64,000 nt of DNA from Brachybacterium sp. YJGR34 (GCF_003347015.1 NZ_PNFB01000004.1:1-64000); one strand, 5' to 3'. Positions 34,234 to 42,224 are shown, numbered from the stretch's first letter. Notes: a model not told the origin generated them from the sequence alone. Translations and numbers: made by a program.

Positions 34234-36282
34234 ATGACACGAGCGAGCCTTGCCACCCTGCTGGATGCGACCCGCCTCGCGGGCCTCGAGACCACGAGGG
34301 GAGGGAGGGTCCTCGCGACGATCTCCGCACCGGACGCGAAGGGCACCAGCTACCGCACCTCCCTGGTCGAGCTCGCGGACGGCGGGGTCCACCCCCTCAC
34401 CCGCGGCAGCGCCTCGATCGGCTCCGTGGCCGCCCTCGAGGACGGGAGCGTCCTGTTCACCGCGAAGCGGGAGGGCGAGGACGGCGAGGAGTCCGAGGAC
34501 GCCCAGCTGTGGGGCCTGCCCCCGCGCGGCGAGGCGCGGGAGCTCGCCTCCCGTCCCGGCGGGTTCGGACGGCTCGAGGTGGCCGGCGGTCACCTGGTCG
34601 CCGAGCTCCAGGTCCACTCGCAGGCGAGCGACGAGGCCGAGCACGCCGAGCTCACCGCGCAGCGGACGAAGGCCAAGGTCTCCGCCGCCTTCCACGCCGG
34701 CTTCCCCACCCGCCGCTGGGACCACGACCTGGGCCCCTCCCGTGCCGTGCTCGCGATCGCCGCCCTGCCCGAGGATCTCGCCCTCGCGGAGGCGACCGTC
34801 GCCCCCGGCGCCGAGACCGCCGCTGCCGACGGCGAGGAAGACGCCCCGCGCCGCCAGGTCCTCCACCTCCGTCACGTGCCGATGCCGACGGGGCGCCTGA
34901 CCGGGTGGAGCGTGGACCACCGCGGGGAGCGCGCGCTCGTCTCCGTGGAGGACTCCCGCGGGGACCTGCTGGCCGTGCCGGACCTCTACCTGGTGGACCT
35001 CGTCGGCGCGCAGCCGCCGCGCCTTCTGCGTGAGGGCACCGCGGAGGTCGAGTACGGCCCCGGCGAGTTCAGCCCGGACGGGAGCAGCGCCCTCGTCGGG
35101 TGCACGCGCACCTGGTCGGCGGAGGCCAGTCTGTCCGCCTCCACCGAGCTGCTGGACCTCGCCACCGGTGCCTCGACCCCCCTGTGGCCGGAGCTGGACC
35201 ACTGGGTGGATCCGTGCTGGCTGGACGAGAACACCCTGGTCGCCACGAGCGACGACCAGGGCCGCGGCTCCGTGTGGATCGGCCGCCTCGAGGAGTCAGC
35301 CCCGCAGCGCCTCGCCGGCGGGCCCGGGCAGGAGCTGTCCTTCTCCGGCGCCTCTGTCGCCGGCGGCGCGGTCATCGCCGCGGCCTCCGGGATCGCCGTG
35401 GCCCCGCACCCGGTGCGGATCGATCCGGCCACGGGGCAGCTCGAGGCGCTGCCGAACCCGGCCGACGAGATCCCCGCAGCCGGCACCCTCACCGAGGTCT
35501 CCGCGACCGCCGAGGACGGCACCGATCTGCGGGCCTGGCTGCGCCTGCCCGAGGGGGAGGGGCCGCACCCGCTGGTGGTCTTCGCCCACGGCGGCCCCTG
35601 GGGCTCCTGGAACGCCTGGACCTACCGCTGGAACCCCGGCCCCTTCGTCGAGGCCGGCTTCGCGGTGCTGCTGCCGGACCCCGCGATCTCCACCGGCTAC
35701 GGACAGGCGATGATCGATCGCGGCCAGCACGAGCTGGGCGGCGCCCCGTACGCCGACATCATGGCGCTCACCGATGCCACGATCGGCCGCGAGGACATCG
35801 ACGAGCAGCGCACGGCCTTCGCCGGCGGCTCCTACGGCGGCTACATGGCCAACTGGGTGGCCGGGCACACCGGTGATCGCTTCCGCTGCATCGTCACCCA
35901 CGCCTCCCTGTGGGACACCGAGACGATGGGTCACACCACCGACAACGCCGCCTGGGAGCGACCGATGCGCCCGCAGAACCCGCGGTACAATCCCCGGGAG
36001 CACGTCCGGGAGATCACCGCGCCGATGCTGGTGATCCACGGCGACCGCGACTACCGGGTCCCGATCGCGCAGGGTCACGCCCTCTGGTACGACCTGCTCG
36101 AGTTCTCCGCCACGCCGCGCGATGCCGAGGGCCGCACCCGGCACCGCTACCTGTACTTCCCCGACGAGGGCCACTGGATCCAGGGCCGCGGCAACGCGGA
36201 GATCTGGTACGAGGCCTTCCTCGGGTTCCTCGGCGAGCACGTGCTCGGCGAGGACTGGCAGCGCCCGGCGACGTTGGGCTGA
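34234..36282 (+). CDS. S9 family prolyl oligopeptidase-like serine peptidase
   Basis: A 682-residue serine peptidase of the S9 (prolyl oligopeptidase/acylaminoacyl peptidase) group. The N-terminal two thirds should form a beta-propeller, here with repeated blades and Asp/Glu-rich loops. The C-terminal alpha/beta hydrolase domain carries GGSYGGYMANW with nucleophile Ser533, HGDRDYRVP with Asp606, and DEGHW with His647; all three catalytic residues are present. The segment FAHGGPWGSWNAWTYRWNP supplies the oxyanion side. There is no signal peptide, so it probably trims peptides in the cytoplasm. The start is the ATG at 34234 after an AGGATGG stretch. Its downstream neighbour is convergent, with paired stem-loops in between. 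Confidence 0.9.
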   Translation: MTRASLATLLDATRLAGLETTRGGRVLATISAPDAKGTSYRTSLVELADGGVHPLTRGSASIGSVAALEDGSVLFTAKREGEDGEESEDAQLWGLPPRGEARELASRPGGFGRLEVAGGHLVAELQVHSQASDEAEHAELTAQRTKAKVSAAFHAGFPTRRWDHDLGPSRAVLAIAALPEDLALAEATVAPGAETAAADGEEDAPRRQVLHLRHVPMPTGRLTGWSVDHRGERALVSVEDSRGDLLAVPDLYLVDLVGAQPPRLLREGTAEVEYGPGEFSPDGSSALVGCTRTWSAEASLSASTELLDLATGASTPLWPELDHWVDPCWLDENTLVATSDDQGRGSVWIGRLEESAPQRLAGGPGQELSFSGASVAGGAVIAAASGIAVAPHPVRIDPATGQLEALPNPADEIPAAGTLTEVSATAEDGTDLRAWLRLPEGEGPHPLVVFAHGGPWGSWNAWTYRWNPGPFVEAGFAVLLPDPAISTGYGQAMIDRGQHELGGAPYADIMALTDATIGREDIDEQRTAFAGGSYGGYMANWVAGHTGDRFRCIVTHASLWDTETMGHTTDNAAWERPMRPQNPRYNPREHVREITAPMLVIHGDRDYRVPIAQGHALWYDLLEFSATPRDAEGRTRHRYLYFPDEGHWIQGRGNAEIWYEAFLGFLGEHVLGEDWQRPATLG

Positions 36283-36315
36283 GCAGAGGGCCGGTGAGGG
36301 CTGAGATGAGGCGGC

Positions 36316-36339
36316 CACGGCCTGCCGCGGCAGGCCGTG
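36316..36339. terminator. perfect 24-base palindrome, likely bidirectional terminator
   Basis: A 24-base perfect palindrome whose arms read CACGGCCTGCCG and its complement. It starts 34 bases after the S9 peptidase stop and 80 bases before the convergent metQ stop. RNA from either strand would fold into a strong GC stem. No T-run follows. Confidence 0.55.
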
Positions 36340-36381
36340 TGGTCGCGAAAAGTGCCCATGAAAGGGGACCTTTCGCGACCA
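36340..36381. repeat. imperfect 42-base inverted repeat next to the palindrome
   Basis: Outer arms TGGTCGCGAAA (36340-36350) and TTTCGCGACCA (36371-36381) are perfectly complementary over 11 bases. Inner bases continue the stem with mismatches. The arms are A/T-richer than the genome and contain TCGCGA. It could extend the terminator or be a copy of an extragenic palindromic repeat; the single window cannot tell. Confidence 0.5.
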
Positions 36382-36418
36382 ACGGGGCCGTGGGATGCGC
36401 GGGGCCGCGCCCAGGTCG

Positions 36419-37258
36419 TCAGAAGGACGGCAGCAGAGTGTCGCTGTGCTCCTCCTCGAGGAAGGTCCGCACCGTGTCGCTGGTCATCGCGCGGCGCAGC
36501 ACCTGGATCTTCTCGCTGTCCCGGTCCTCCTCTCGCGCGACCAGCGAGATCGCGAAGCGCTGGTCCACGGTCTCCTCGAGGAGCAGGGCGTCGGCCGGGG
36601 TCAGCCCCACCTTCGCGATGTAGGTGGGGTAGTTGTAGACCAGCGCGATGCCGTCCTCGTCGTAGGCGGAGGACAGGTTCAGCAGGTCCACCTGCACGAA
36701 CTCGAGGGCGAGCGGGTTGTCCACGATGTCCCCGACGCGCCCGGTGAAGCCGGCGTCCTCGGGCAGCGTGATCACGCCGTGCTCGTGGAGGATCGCGAGC
36801 GCCCGGCCCTCGTTGGAGGCGTCGTTGGGGATCGCCACCCGCGCTTCCTCGGGGATCTCATCGATGCTCGTATGGGCCTTGGAGTAGAAGCCCACCTTCG
36901 CGTCGTAGATGGCGTCGAGAGCCACCAGGTGCGCGTCGTTGGCCTCGTTGAAGGCCTGCATGTACGGCTCGTGCTGGGCGAAGTTGGCATCGACCTCGCC
37001 GTCGGCCAGCAGCCGGTTGTACTGCACGTTGTCGCTGACCTGGACCAGCTCGATCGTCCAGCCCTCCTCGGCCGCGACCTCCGCGGCGGTGGTGACCACG
37101 TCGGTCATCGGCGGCAGATGGGAGGCGACGGCGATGCGGCGGTCCTCGCCGTCGGCGCCGGACCCTCCGGTGCCGTAGCCGCCGCCGATCCCGCAGGCGG
37201 CGAGGCCCAGCACGGTGGATCCGGTGAGGGCGGCGAGGGTGAAGCGGCGTCTGTTCAT
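36419..37258 (-). CDS. metQ: methionine-type ABC importer binding lipoprotein
   Basis: A 279-residue NlpA/MetQ family solute-binding lipoprotein. The signal NRRRFTLAALTGSTVLGLAAC ends in a lipobox with Cys22 and carries a twin-arginine-like RRRF. The family blocks are present: NVQYNRLLADGEVDANFAQHEPY (the conserved NFFQH-type segment reads NFAQHEPY), IPNDASNEGRAL, and LVYNYPTYIAKVGL. It captures methionine or a related amino acid and delivers it to the MetI/MetN pair encoded directly upstream. The gap from metI is 84 bases. No SAM or other methionine riboswitch was seen at the head of the operon. Confidence 0.88.
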   Translation of the reverse strand: MNRRRFTLAALTGSTVLGLAACGIGGGYGTGGSGADGEDRRIAVASHLPPMTDVVTTAAEVAAEEGWTIELVQVSDNVQYNRLLADGEVDANFAQHEPYMQAFNEANDAHLVALDAIYDAKVGFYSKAHTSIDEIPEEARVAIPNDASNEGRALAILHEHGVITLPEDAGFTGRVGDIVDNPLALEFVQVDLLNLSSAYDEDGIALVYNYPTYIAKVGLTPADALLLEETVDQRFAISLVAREEDRDSEKIQVLRRAMTSDTVRTFLEEEHSDTLLPSF

Positions 37259-37342
37259 GGGGCGGCTCGTTCCTGGGGTCGGGGTGGCGGATGGTGCGGG
37301 CTCGTCGGGCCGACGGGCCGGGCCGGGGCGCGCGCCGAGCTC

Positions 37343-38020
37343 TCAGCGGCCCCGGTGGTCGAGCAGGCGGGCGAGCAGCGTGCCCGTCCCCTGGATGAGC
37401 ATCACGGCCACGATCATCAGCGCGATGGTGGCGTACATGAGGTCGTACTCGTAGGTCTGGTAGCCGTAGCGGATGGCGAAGTCGCCCACCCCGCCGCCGC
37501 CGACGACGCCCATGATCGTGGAGTAGCTGACCATCGAGATCGTCACCGTGGTCAGGCTCAGGATCAGGCCGGAGCGGGCCTCGGAGTACAGGAAGCGGGT
37601 GATCAGCTGGCGTGGGCTCGCCCCGAGGGAACGGGCCAGCTCGACCGTCTGCGACGGCACGTCCAGCAGCGTCTGCTCGGAGAAGCGCGCGTACAGCGCC
37701 GCGGCGACGATCGCGAGCGGCACCGAGGCGGCAGTGGTGCCGAAGGAGGTGCCCACCAGCCAGCGGGTGAGCGGGATGAGCGCGACGACGAACAGCAGGA
37801 ACGGCACCGAGCGCACCACGTTCACGAAGACGTTCACCGCCGCGTGCAGCCAGCGCCGTTCGTAGGGCCCGCCGGGGCGGGCGAGGTACAGGATCGTCCC
37901 CAACGGCAGGCCCACCAGCACCGCCGCGAGCATCGAGTTGCCGATCATGTACCCGGTCTCGACGATCGCGGTGGTGATCTCGCCGCGATGCTCGGCCAGT
38001 CGCGCCCAGACCGCGTTCAC
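37343..38020 (-). CDS. metI: methionine-type ABC importer permease
   Basis: A 225-residue inner-membrane permease with five predicted helices. MetI-type blocks are clear: TGYMIGNSMLAAVLVGLPLGTILY-like first helix, VNVVRSVPFLLFVVALIPLTRWLVGTSFG, RSLGASPRQLITRFLYSEARSGL (the EAA docking loop, given as type), and YSTIMGVVGGGGVGDFAIRYGYQTYEYD at the end. The start ATG overlaps the metN stop by four bases. It pairs as a homodimer with MetN in the family. The gene order here is metN-metI-metQ on the minus strand. Confidence 0.9.
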   Translation of the reverse strand: MNAVWARLAEHRGEITTAIVETGYMIGNSMLAAVLVGLPLGTILYLARPGGPYERRWLHAAVNVFVNVVRSVPFLLFVVALIPLTRWLVGTSFGTTAASVPLAIVAAALYARFSEQTLLDVPSQTVELARSLGASPRQLITRFLYSEARSGLILSLTTVTISMVSYSTIMGVVGGGGVGDFAIRYGYQTYEYDLMYATIALMIVAVMLIQGTGTLLARLLDHRGR

Positions 38021-38748
38021 GCCAGGTACTCCCGGGCGCGCACGGCGTAGCTGCCGCTGCGACGCCGCGGTGGCGGCGCGGTGACGTCGGTGAGCGCCGC
38101 GAGGCGTCCCCGCTCGAGCACCGCGGCCCGGTCACAGGAGGATTTGATGACCTCGAGCTCGTGGCTGACCAGCACGATCGTGGTGCGGAAGATGGTGCGC
38201 ACCTCCTGCAGGACGGCCATGACCTCCTCGGTGTGCCCGGAGTCCAGAGCCGAGGTGGGCTCGTCGGCCAGCAGGATCCGGGGGCGTGCGGTGAGCGCAC
38301 GGGCGATCGCCACGCGCTGCTTCTCCCCGCCGGAGAGCCGGCTGGGGTGCTGGTGGCGGTGATGGGCCATGTTCACGAACTCCAGCATCTGCAGCGCCTG
38401 CTCGCGCCCGCGCCGGCCCCGCAGGCGCAGCGGCATCGCGACGTTGTCGAGCACGGTGGAGTTGGCGAGCAGGTTGAACTGCTGGAACACCATGCCGATG
38501 TCCTGCCGCCTTCGACGCCGCTCGCGGGCGGGCAGGGCGGCCTGCTCCTCGCCGTCCACCAGCACGGTGCCCGTGGTGGGAGTCTCGAGGTGGTTGATCA
38601 GCCGCAGCAGGGTCGACTTGCCGGAACCGGACTCGCCGACCACGCCGAACATCTCGTGCTCGGCGATGCGCAGGTCGATGCCGTCCAGGGCCGTCACGGA
38701 GGATCGGCCCTGCCCGAAGGTCTTGCTGACGTCGCGGAACTCGATCAT
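38017..38748 (-). CDS. metN: methionine-type ABC importer ATPase, short form lacking the C-terminal sensor domain
   Basis: A 243-residue ATPase with Walker A GESGSGKS, Q-loop DIGMVFQQFNLL, signature LSGGEKQRVAIARAL, Walker B ILLADEPTSALD and switch His in VSHELEV. The first block SKTFGQGRSSVTALDGIDL is MetN-like. Most MetN proteins are about 340 residues, with a C-terminal NIL domain that binds methionine and inhibits transport; this one ends soon after the H-loop with a basic tail (PPPRRRSG). The regulatory domain is therefore missing. The start at 38748 begins at the family domain; a Met eight codons upstream is possible. It overlaps metI by four bases. Met specificity is inferred from the gene trio. 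Confidence 0.85.
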   Translation of the reverse strand: MIEFRDVSKTFGQGRSSVTALDGIDLRIAEHEMFGVVGESGSGKSTLLRLINHLETPTTGTVLVDGEEQAALPARERRRRRQDIGMVFQQFNLLANSTVLDNVAMPLRLRGRRGREQALQMLEFVNMAHHRHQHPSRLSGGEKQRVAIARALTARPRILLADEPTSALDSGHTEEVMAVLQEVRTIFRTTIVLVSHELEVIKSSCDRAAVLERGRLAALTDVTAPPPRRRSGSYAVRAREYLA

Positions 38749-38832
38749 CGTCTCTCGCTGGGGGAGGGGCATCCTGTGCCGACGGATCCCTTCACCCTAC
38801 CGAGCCCGCAGGTCAGCGGGATATGCGGTGCG

Positions 38833-39339
38833 TCACGGGAGAGCGGTGGTGTGCACCTCGAGGACCGGCTCCCCCTGCCCGGTCAGCAGCTTCGAGACCG
38901 GGCAGCGGGCGTGCGCGGCCTCGGCGATCTCCTGCGCACGCTCGGGGCTCGTTCCCGTGATCGTGACCCGGGCGCGCGGCGCGAAGCGGTAGCCGCCTCC
39001 CGGGTCGCGGTGCAGCCCCACCTCGACGCTCACCGAGCTGGTCTGGGGCAGGGCGCGCTCGGCGAGGACGACGCGCAGGGTCTCCCCGAGGCAGGTCGAC
39101 CAGGCCATCGCGAGGAACTGCTCCGGGGTGAAGCCCTCGCCGGGAGCGGACGGGCCGCCGGTGGGCAGGGCGAGGGCAGTCCCCGGTCCGGCGTGGGAGA
39201 TCTCGATCCCCGCGGTGGGCGCCTCGTGGACGTGCACCTGCCCGGAGGTGCCGCCGACGTTGTCGACCCGCGCGGTGTACAGCGCCCGATCCGCGGAGCG
39301 CGGGCCGGAGGGGGCGGCAGAGGCGTCGTCGTTCATCAT
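38833..39339 (-). CDS. OsmC/Ohr-family organic hydroperoxide reductase
   Basis: A 168-residue thiol-dependent peroxidase. The two family cysteines are Cys83 in MAWSTCLGE and Cys146 in ARCPVSK. The TPEQFLAMAW segment before the first Cys is typical of Ohr rather than of plain OsmC. The enzyme reduces organic hydroperoxides in the cytoplasm. An extended N-terminus of about 18 residues is polar and probably disordered. The start has two Met codons in a row. It is oriented with the flanking genes, but the gaps (84 bases to metN, 24 to the next gene) make cotranscription with the upstream gene more likely than with metN. No OhrR gene is visible. Confidence 0.85.
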   Translation of the reverse strand: MMNDDASAAPSGPRSADRALYTARVDNVGGTSGQVHVHEAPTAGIEISHAGPGTALALPTGGPSAPGEGFTPEQFLAMAWSTCLGETLRVVLAERALPQTSSVSVEVGLHRDPGGGYRFAPRARVTITGTSPERAQEIAEAAHARCPVSKLLTGQGEPVLEVHTTALP

Positions 39340-39363
39340 CGCTCCAGGTCGGGTCGGGTCGGG

Positions 39364-40704
39364 TCAGGCCACCTGCTCCGCGGGCGCGATCCAGGTGTTG
39401 CAGGCGCCGAGGTCGCCGCCGGACTCGAAGCCGGCCTCGATCCAGTGCGCGCGCGAGGAGGGCTCGATGGGCCCGGAGCTCTCGTCGACGGTCCAGTTCG
39501 ACGCATCGGTGAGCTGCTCGCGCAGCTCCGGCTGGGGCTGGACCGCGGTGGGCAGCTGCATCGTCGCCGCGGAGGACAGGCACAGCGACTGCAGGATGTA
39601 GCGGCGCCACGTCTCGTCCGCGAGCTCGGGGTCGTCCTCGACCTGGTCCATGAGCGTCACGTAGTACACGCCCACGGAGCTGTTCCACATCACCGGGTTC
39701 ATGTACACGTACGACAGGTCCCAGAGGTAGGCGCCCGGCACGAGCTCCGCGTCGGTGACCTCGGCGCCGATGCCGAAGCCGGTGGGCCAGTAGATGGCGG
39801 GGTCGAGGTTGCAGACACGCGGGTAGTCCTCCTGGAAGCTGTCCGCCTCGCAGGAGGAGCTGGGCACGTCCGGGTAGGTGTAGACCTGGACCGCCGGGGC
39901 GTCCCAGGTCAATCCGCGATCCGAGCTCGCCGCGGCCCAGACGCGGGAGAGGCACTGCCCGGAGGCGTCGAGGACGGCCTGCAGCTCCTCGTCGGAAGGG
40001 TCGACGGGTGTCTCGGGCAGCTCGCAGGACGTGATGTCGGGCAGCGAACCCGTGGTCAGCGGGTTGTTGGCGAGGATCCCGCGCAGATGGTCCGCGTCAC
40101 CGGGCGGGGTGTCGATCGGGGAGACGACCTCGAAGTCCGACTCCGCCGGATCGGTGGACAGGCCCGTCTCCAGCTCGGCGGTGGGCTCCTCCTCGGTCGT
40201 GGTGGTGGGTGCGGCCGTCGGGTCCTCACCGCCCATGCCGCGGAGCACGAGGTACGTCACCCCGCCTCCCACGGTGAGCACCAGCAGCGCGACGCAGCCC
40301 AGTGCCACGGCGATGACGGCCCAGGGCTTCCCCGACGGCGGCTGCTGGCCGCCCGGCCCTTGGGGACCGCCCGGCCACGCGGGTCCTCCCGGGCCCTGGG
40401 GGCTTCCGGGACCCTGAGGGCCGCCGGCGAAGTGCGGGCCCACGGGAGCCTGGGGCGCGCTGGGACCGTGCGGTCCGCCGGGGCCCTGGGGGTTTCCGGG
40501 GCCCTGCGGTCCTCCGGGCCCCTGGGGCGCGCCGGATCCCTGCGGGGAGGCGCCGAACGGGGGGTGCTGTCCTGCCGCGCCGGGCGCAGCGGGGACGGGG
40601 CCGCCGGGGGCCTGTGCTCCGGGCTGCGGCGGTCCGCCGGCGGCGCCGCCGGTCCCGTCGCCCGGTCGTGGGCCCTGGGGCCCGCCCCATCCTGCGTTCG
40701 ACAT
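39364..40704 (-). CDS. membrane-anchored protein with collagen-like Gly-Pro tract and degenerate YpfJ (neutral zinc metallopeptidase) domain
   Basis: A 446-residue protein in three parts. Residues 1-125 are Gly/Pro/Gln-rich with repeats of the QGPGGP type and no charge to speak of. Residues 127-155 form one membrane helix, followed by a Thr/Glu linker. The rest is outside the cell and aligns by eye with the YpfJ-type neutral zinc metallopeptidases: SCELPETPVDPSDEELQAVLDASGQCLSRVW-like entry (shortened here), a YILQSLCLSS segment where peptidases have the ELQADC-type metal motif, and the ending GFESGGDLGACNTW. No HExxH motif is present anywhere, so it should not be an active peptidase. The start has GGGGGAG upstream. 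A dead homologue could bind cell-wall material or a partner; that is inference. It lies 24 bases before the OsmC gene. Confidence 0.7.
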   Translation of the reverse strand: MSNAGWGGPQGPRPGDGTGGAAGGPPQPGAQAPGGPVPAAPGAAGQHPPFGASPQGSGAPQGPGGPQGPGNPQGPGGPHGPSAPQAPVGPHFAGGPQGPGSPQGPGGPAWPGGPQGPGGQQPPSGKPWAVIAVALGCVALLVLTVGGGVTYLVLRGMGGEDPTAAPTTTTEEEPTAELETGLSTDPAESDFEVVSPIDTPPGDADHLRGILANNPLTTGSLPDITSCELPETPVDPSDEELQAVLDASGQCLSRVWAAASSDRGLTWDAPAVQVYTYPDVPSSSCEADSFQEDYPRVCNLDPAIYWPTGFGIGAEVTDAELVPGAYLWDLSYVYMNPVMWNSSVGVYYVTLMDQVEDDPELADETWRRYILQSLCLSSAATMQLPTAVQPQPELREQLTDASNWTVDESSGPIEPSSRAHWIEAGFESGGDLGACNTWIAPAEQVA

Positions 40705-40826
40705 GCGCTCCCCCGTGTCCACCGGCCGTGTTGTCGCGAGCAGGATATCCACGCAGGCCGCAGCGGGGGAGGGGGATCGGATTCCGATGAGGTCACGGGT
40801 GCGGGCGACGGCGCGAGGGGGCCCGC

Positions 40827-40855
40827 TTGACGCGGAGTCGAACGCGTGTTCGACT
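40827..40855 (+). promoter_or_regulatory. promoter of the radical SAM gene, overlapping a LexA box
   Basis: TTGACG at 40827-40832 and TCGACT at 40850-40855 with a 17-base spacer. The LexA box fills the spacer and the -10. The gene starts seven bases after the -10, so the transcript may be leaderless or nearly so. Confidence 0.5.
40838..40853 (+). promoter_or_regulatory. LexA (SOS) box
   Basis: TCGAACGCGTGTTCGA matches the actinobacterial LexA consensus TCGAAC-n4-GTTCGA exactly and extends one base further on each side (AG and CT). It ends nine bases before the radical SAM start. In mycobacteria the homologous gene is, as I recall, also in the LexA regulon. Confidence 0.75.
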
Positions 40856-40862
40856 GAAGGGC

Positions 40863-41927
40863 ATGCGATGGAGTGGGCAGGAGATCAGCGGGGACGGCGC
40901 CGCGAGCACGGGCGCACCGGCGCTGCTGGGGATGACGGGCCTGGTGCGCAGCGTGCGCACGCCGGAGTTCCAGGGCGTCACCTTCCACGAGGTCACGGCC
41001 AAATCCGCCCTGAACCGGGTGCCCGCGGCGAGCTCGATGCCCTTCGACTGGACCGTGAACCCCTATCGCGGCTGTTCGCACGCCTGCGTCTACTGCTTCG
41101 CGCGCAGCAGCCATCGCTACCTCGACCTCGATGCGGGAGCGGACTTCGACCAGCAGGTCATCGTCAAGATCAACATCGCCGAGGTGCTGCGGGCCGAGCT
41201 CGCGCGGCGCTCCTGGCGCGGCGACCTGGTGGCGCTGGGCACCAACACCGATCCCTACCAGCGGGCCGAGGGACGCTACGGCCTCATGCCGGGCATCATC
41301 GAGGCGCTCGCCGCGTCCGGCACACCGCTGTCGATCCTCACCAAGGGCACCCTCCTGCGGCGTGACCTGCCCCTGCTCGAGCGGGCCGCCGAGCACGTCC
41401 CCGTGGACCTCTCGCTGTCGATCGCGGTGTTCGACGACGCCCTGCAGAAGGCCGTCGAGCCCGGCACCCCCACCGCCGCCGCGCGCCTGGCCACGGTGCG
41501 GGCCGCGGCGGACGCCGGCTTCCGGGTGACCGTCTTCCTCATGCCGATCATGCCGTGGCTGACGGATTCGGACGCCCAGCTCGACGATGCGCTCGCCCGG
41601 ATCGCGGCGTCCGGCGCCGCCCGCGTGGTCTTCGGAGCGCTGCACCTGCGCCCGGGGGCGAAGGAGTGGTTCCTGGAGTGGATCGAACGGGAGCATCCCG
41701 AGCTGCTGACGGGATATCGCCGCTTCTACGGCAGCACGTCCTACGCACCGTCGGCCTACCGACGGAACCTCGCGCAGCGGATGCGTCCGCTGCTGGCCCG
41801 CCACGGACTGGACTCCCAGGAGGACGAGGATCAGCCGGAGCAGCGCCGGATCACCGCGGCGCAGGCCGCGCGGGCGCGGACGGCCCCGAGTGCGCTCGAC
41901 CTCTCGCCGCAGCCGGCGCTGTTCTGA
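40863..41927 (+). CDS. radical SAM protein, Rv2578c/SplB-like, DNA-damage regulated
   Basis: A 354-residue radical SAM enzyme. The iron-sulfur motif is Cys71-x3-Cys75-x2-Cys78 within NPYRGCSHACVYCFAR. The HRYLDLDAGADFD segment and LVALGTNTDPYQRAEGRYGLM are typical of the group with Bacillus spore-photoproduct-lyase-like proteins and mycobacterial Rv2578c. The C-terminus is about 60 residues of Arg/Ala-rich low complexity. A perfect LexA box lies nine bases before the start, so it belongs to the SOS response and may act on damaged DNA or RNA; the reaction is not known. The start at 40863 has AAGGG nearby, and the predicted transcription start is almost at the ATG. It converges on the tRNA-Ser gene. 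Confidence 0.85.
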   Translation: MRWSGQEISGDGAASTGAPALLGMTGLVRSVRTPEFQGVTFHEVTAKSALNRVPAASSMPFDWTVNPYRGCSHACVYCFARSSHRYLDLDAGADFDQQVIVKINIAEVLRAELARRSWRGDLVALGTNTDPYQRAEGRYGLMPGIIEALAASGTPLSILTKGTLLRRDLPLLERAAEHVPVDLSLSIAVFDDALQKAVEPGTPTAAARLATVRAAADAGFRVTVFLMPIMPWLTDSDAQLDDALARIAASGAARVVFGALHLRPGAKEWFLEWIEREHPELLTGYRRFYGSTSYAPSAYRRNLAQRMRPLLARHGLDSQEDEDQPEQRRITAAQAARARTAPSALDLSPQPALF

Positions 41928-41940
41928 GCGCCTGCGTCCT

Positions 41941-41956
41941 GCGGAGCCGGCTCCGC
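41941..41956 (+). terminator. stem after the radical SAM gene
   Basis: GCGGAGCCGGCTCCGC, a perfect 16-base palindrome 13 bases after the stop. It has no T-run on the plus strand and no loop to speak of, so it is a weak terminator call; the stronger bidirectional structure at 42003-42042 follows. Confidence 0.4.
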
Positions 41957-42002
41957 GGCGGCGCGAGTTCCTCGCTGCCGCCTCGGGCAGCCCGGGACGA
42001 GA

Positions 42003-42042
42003 AAAGCCCCCACCTGCGATGACATCGACAGATGAGGGCTTT
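42003..42042 (-). terminator. intrinsic terminator after tRNA-Ser
   Basis: On the minus strand, AAAGCCCTCATCTG pairs with CAGGTGGGGGCTTT (14-base arms at 42029-42042 and 42003-42016, one G-T pair and one mismatch), with a 12-base loop and a T-run at the end. It lies five bases after the tRNA CCA end. The A-rich opposite flank makes it usable from the plus strand too. Confidence 0.8.
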
Positions 42043-42047
42043 CCCGC

Positions 42048-42135
42048 TGGCGGAGGATAGGGGATTTGAACCCCTGAGGGCGTTAACCCAACACGCGTTC
42101 CAGGCGTGCGCCATAGGCCGCTAGGCGAATCCTCC
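42048..42135 (-). tRNA. tRNA-Ser (anticodon GGA), CCA encoded
   Basis: On the minus strand the gene runs GGAGGATTCGCC... to ...ATCCTCCGCCA. The seven-base acceptor arms GGAGGAT and ATCCTCC pair perfectly, followed by discriminator G and an encoded CCA. The anticodon loop is CTGGAAC, with anticodon GGA, read within the stem pair GCACGC and GCGTG. A long variable arm (GGTTAACGCCC region), typical of serine tRNAs, precedes the T arm GGGGTTCAAATCCCC. It reads serine codons TCC and TCT. It lies 89 bases after tyrS on the same strand and is followed by an intrinsic terminator. Confidence 0.95.
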
Positions 42136-42224
42136 AGCGCTCGTAAGAGCAGGCATCAGTGTACCCGAGAGCCCGCAGTGGTGCGAACCAAGCGGGCACA
42201 GGTCACACTGCCTCCCCATGCACC

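Noticed and set aside
36316-36381. CRISPR-like repeat array
   Set aside because: There are only two unlike palindromes, with no direct repeats or spacers and no cas genes.
38749-38832. SAM riboswitch before the methionine importer
   Set aside because: The gap between the OsmC stop and the metN start is only 84 bases and shows no SAM-I or SAM-II-like core.
40303-40650. DNA repeat array in the Gly-Pro coding region
   Set aside because: The repetition (GGACCC/GGGGCC-like units) follows from coding for QGPGGP residues in one open frame and is not an independent DNA repeat.
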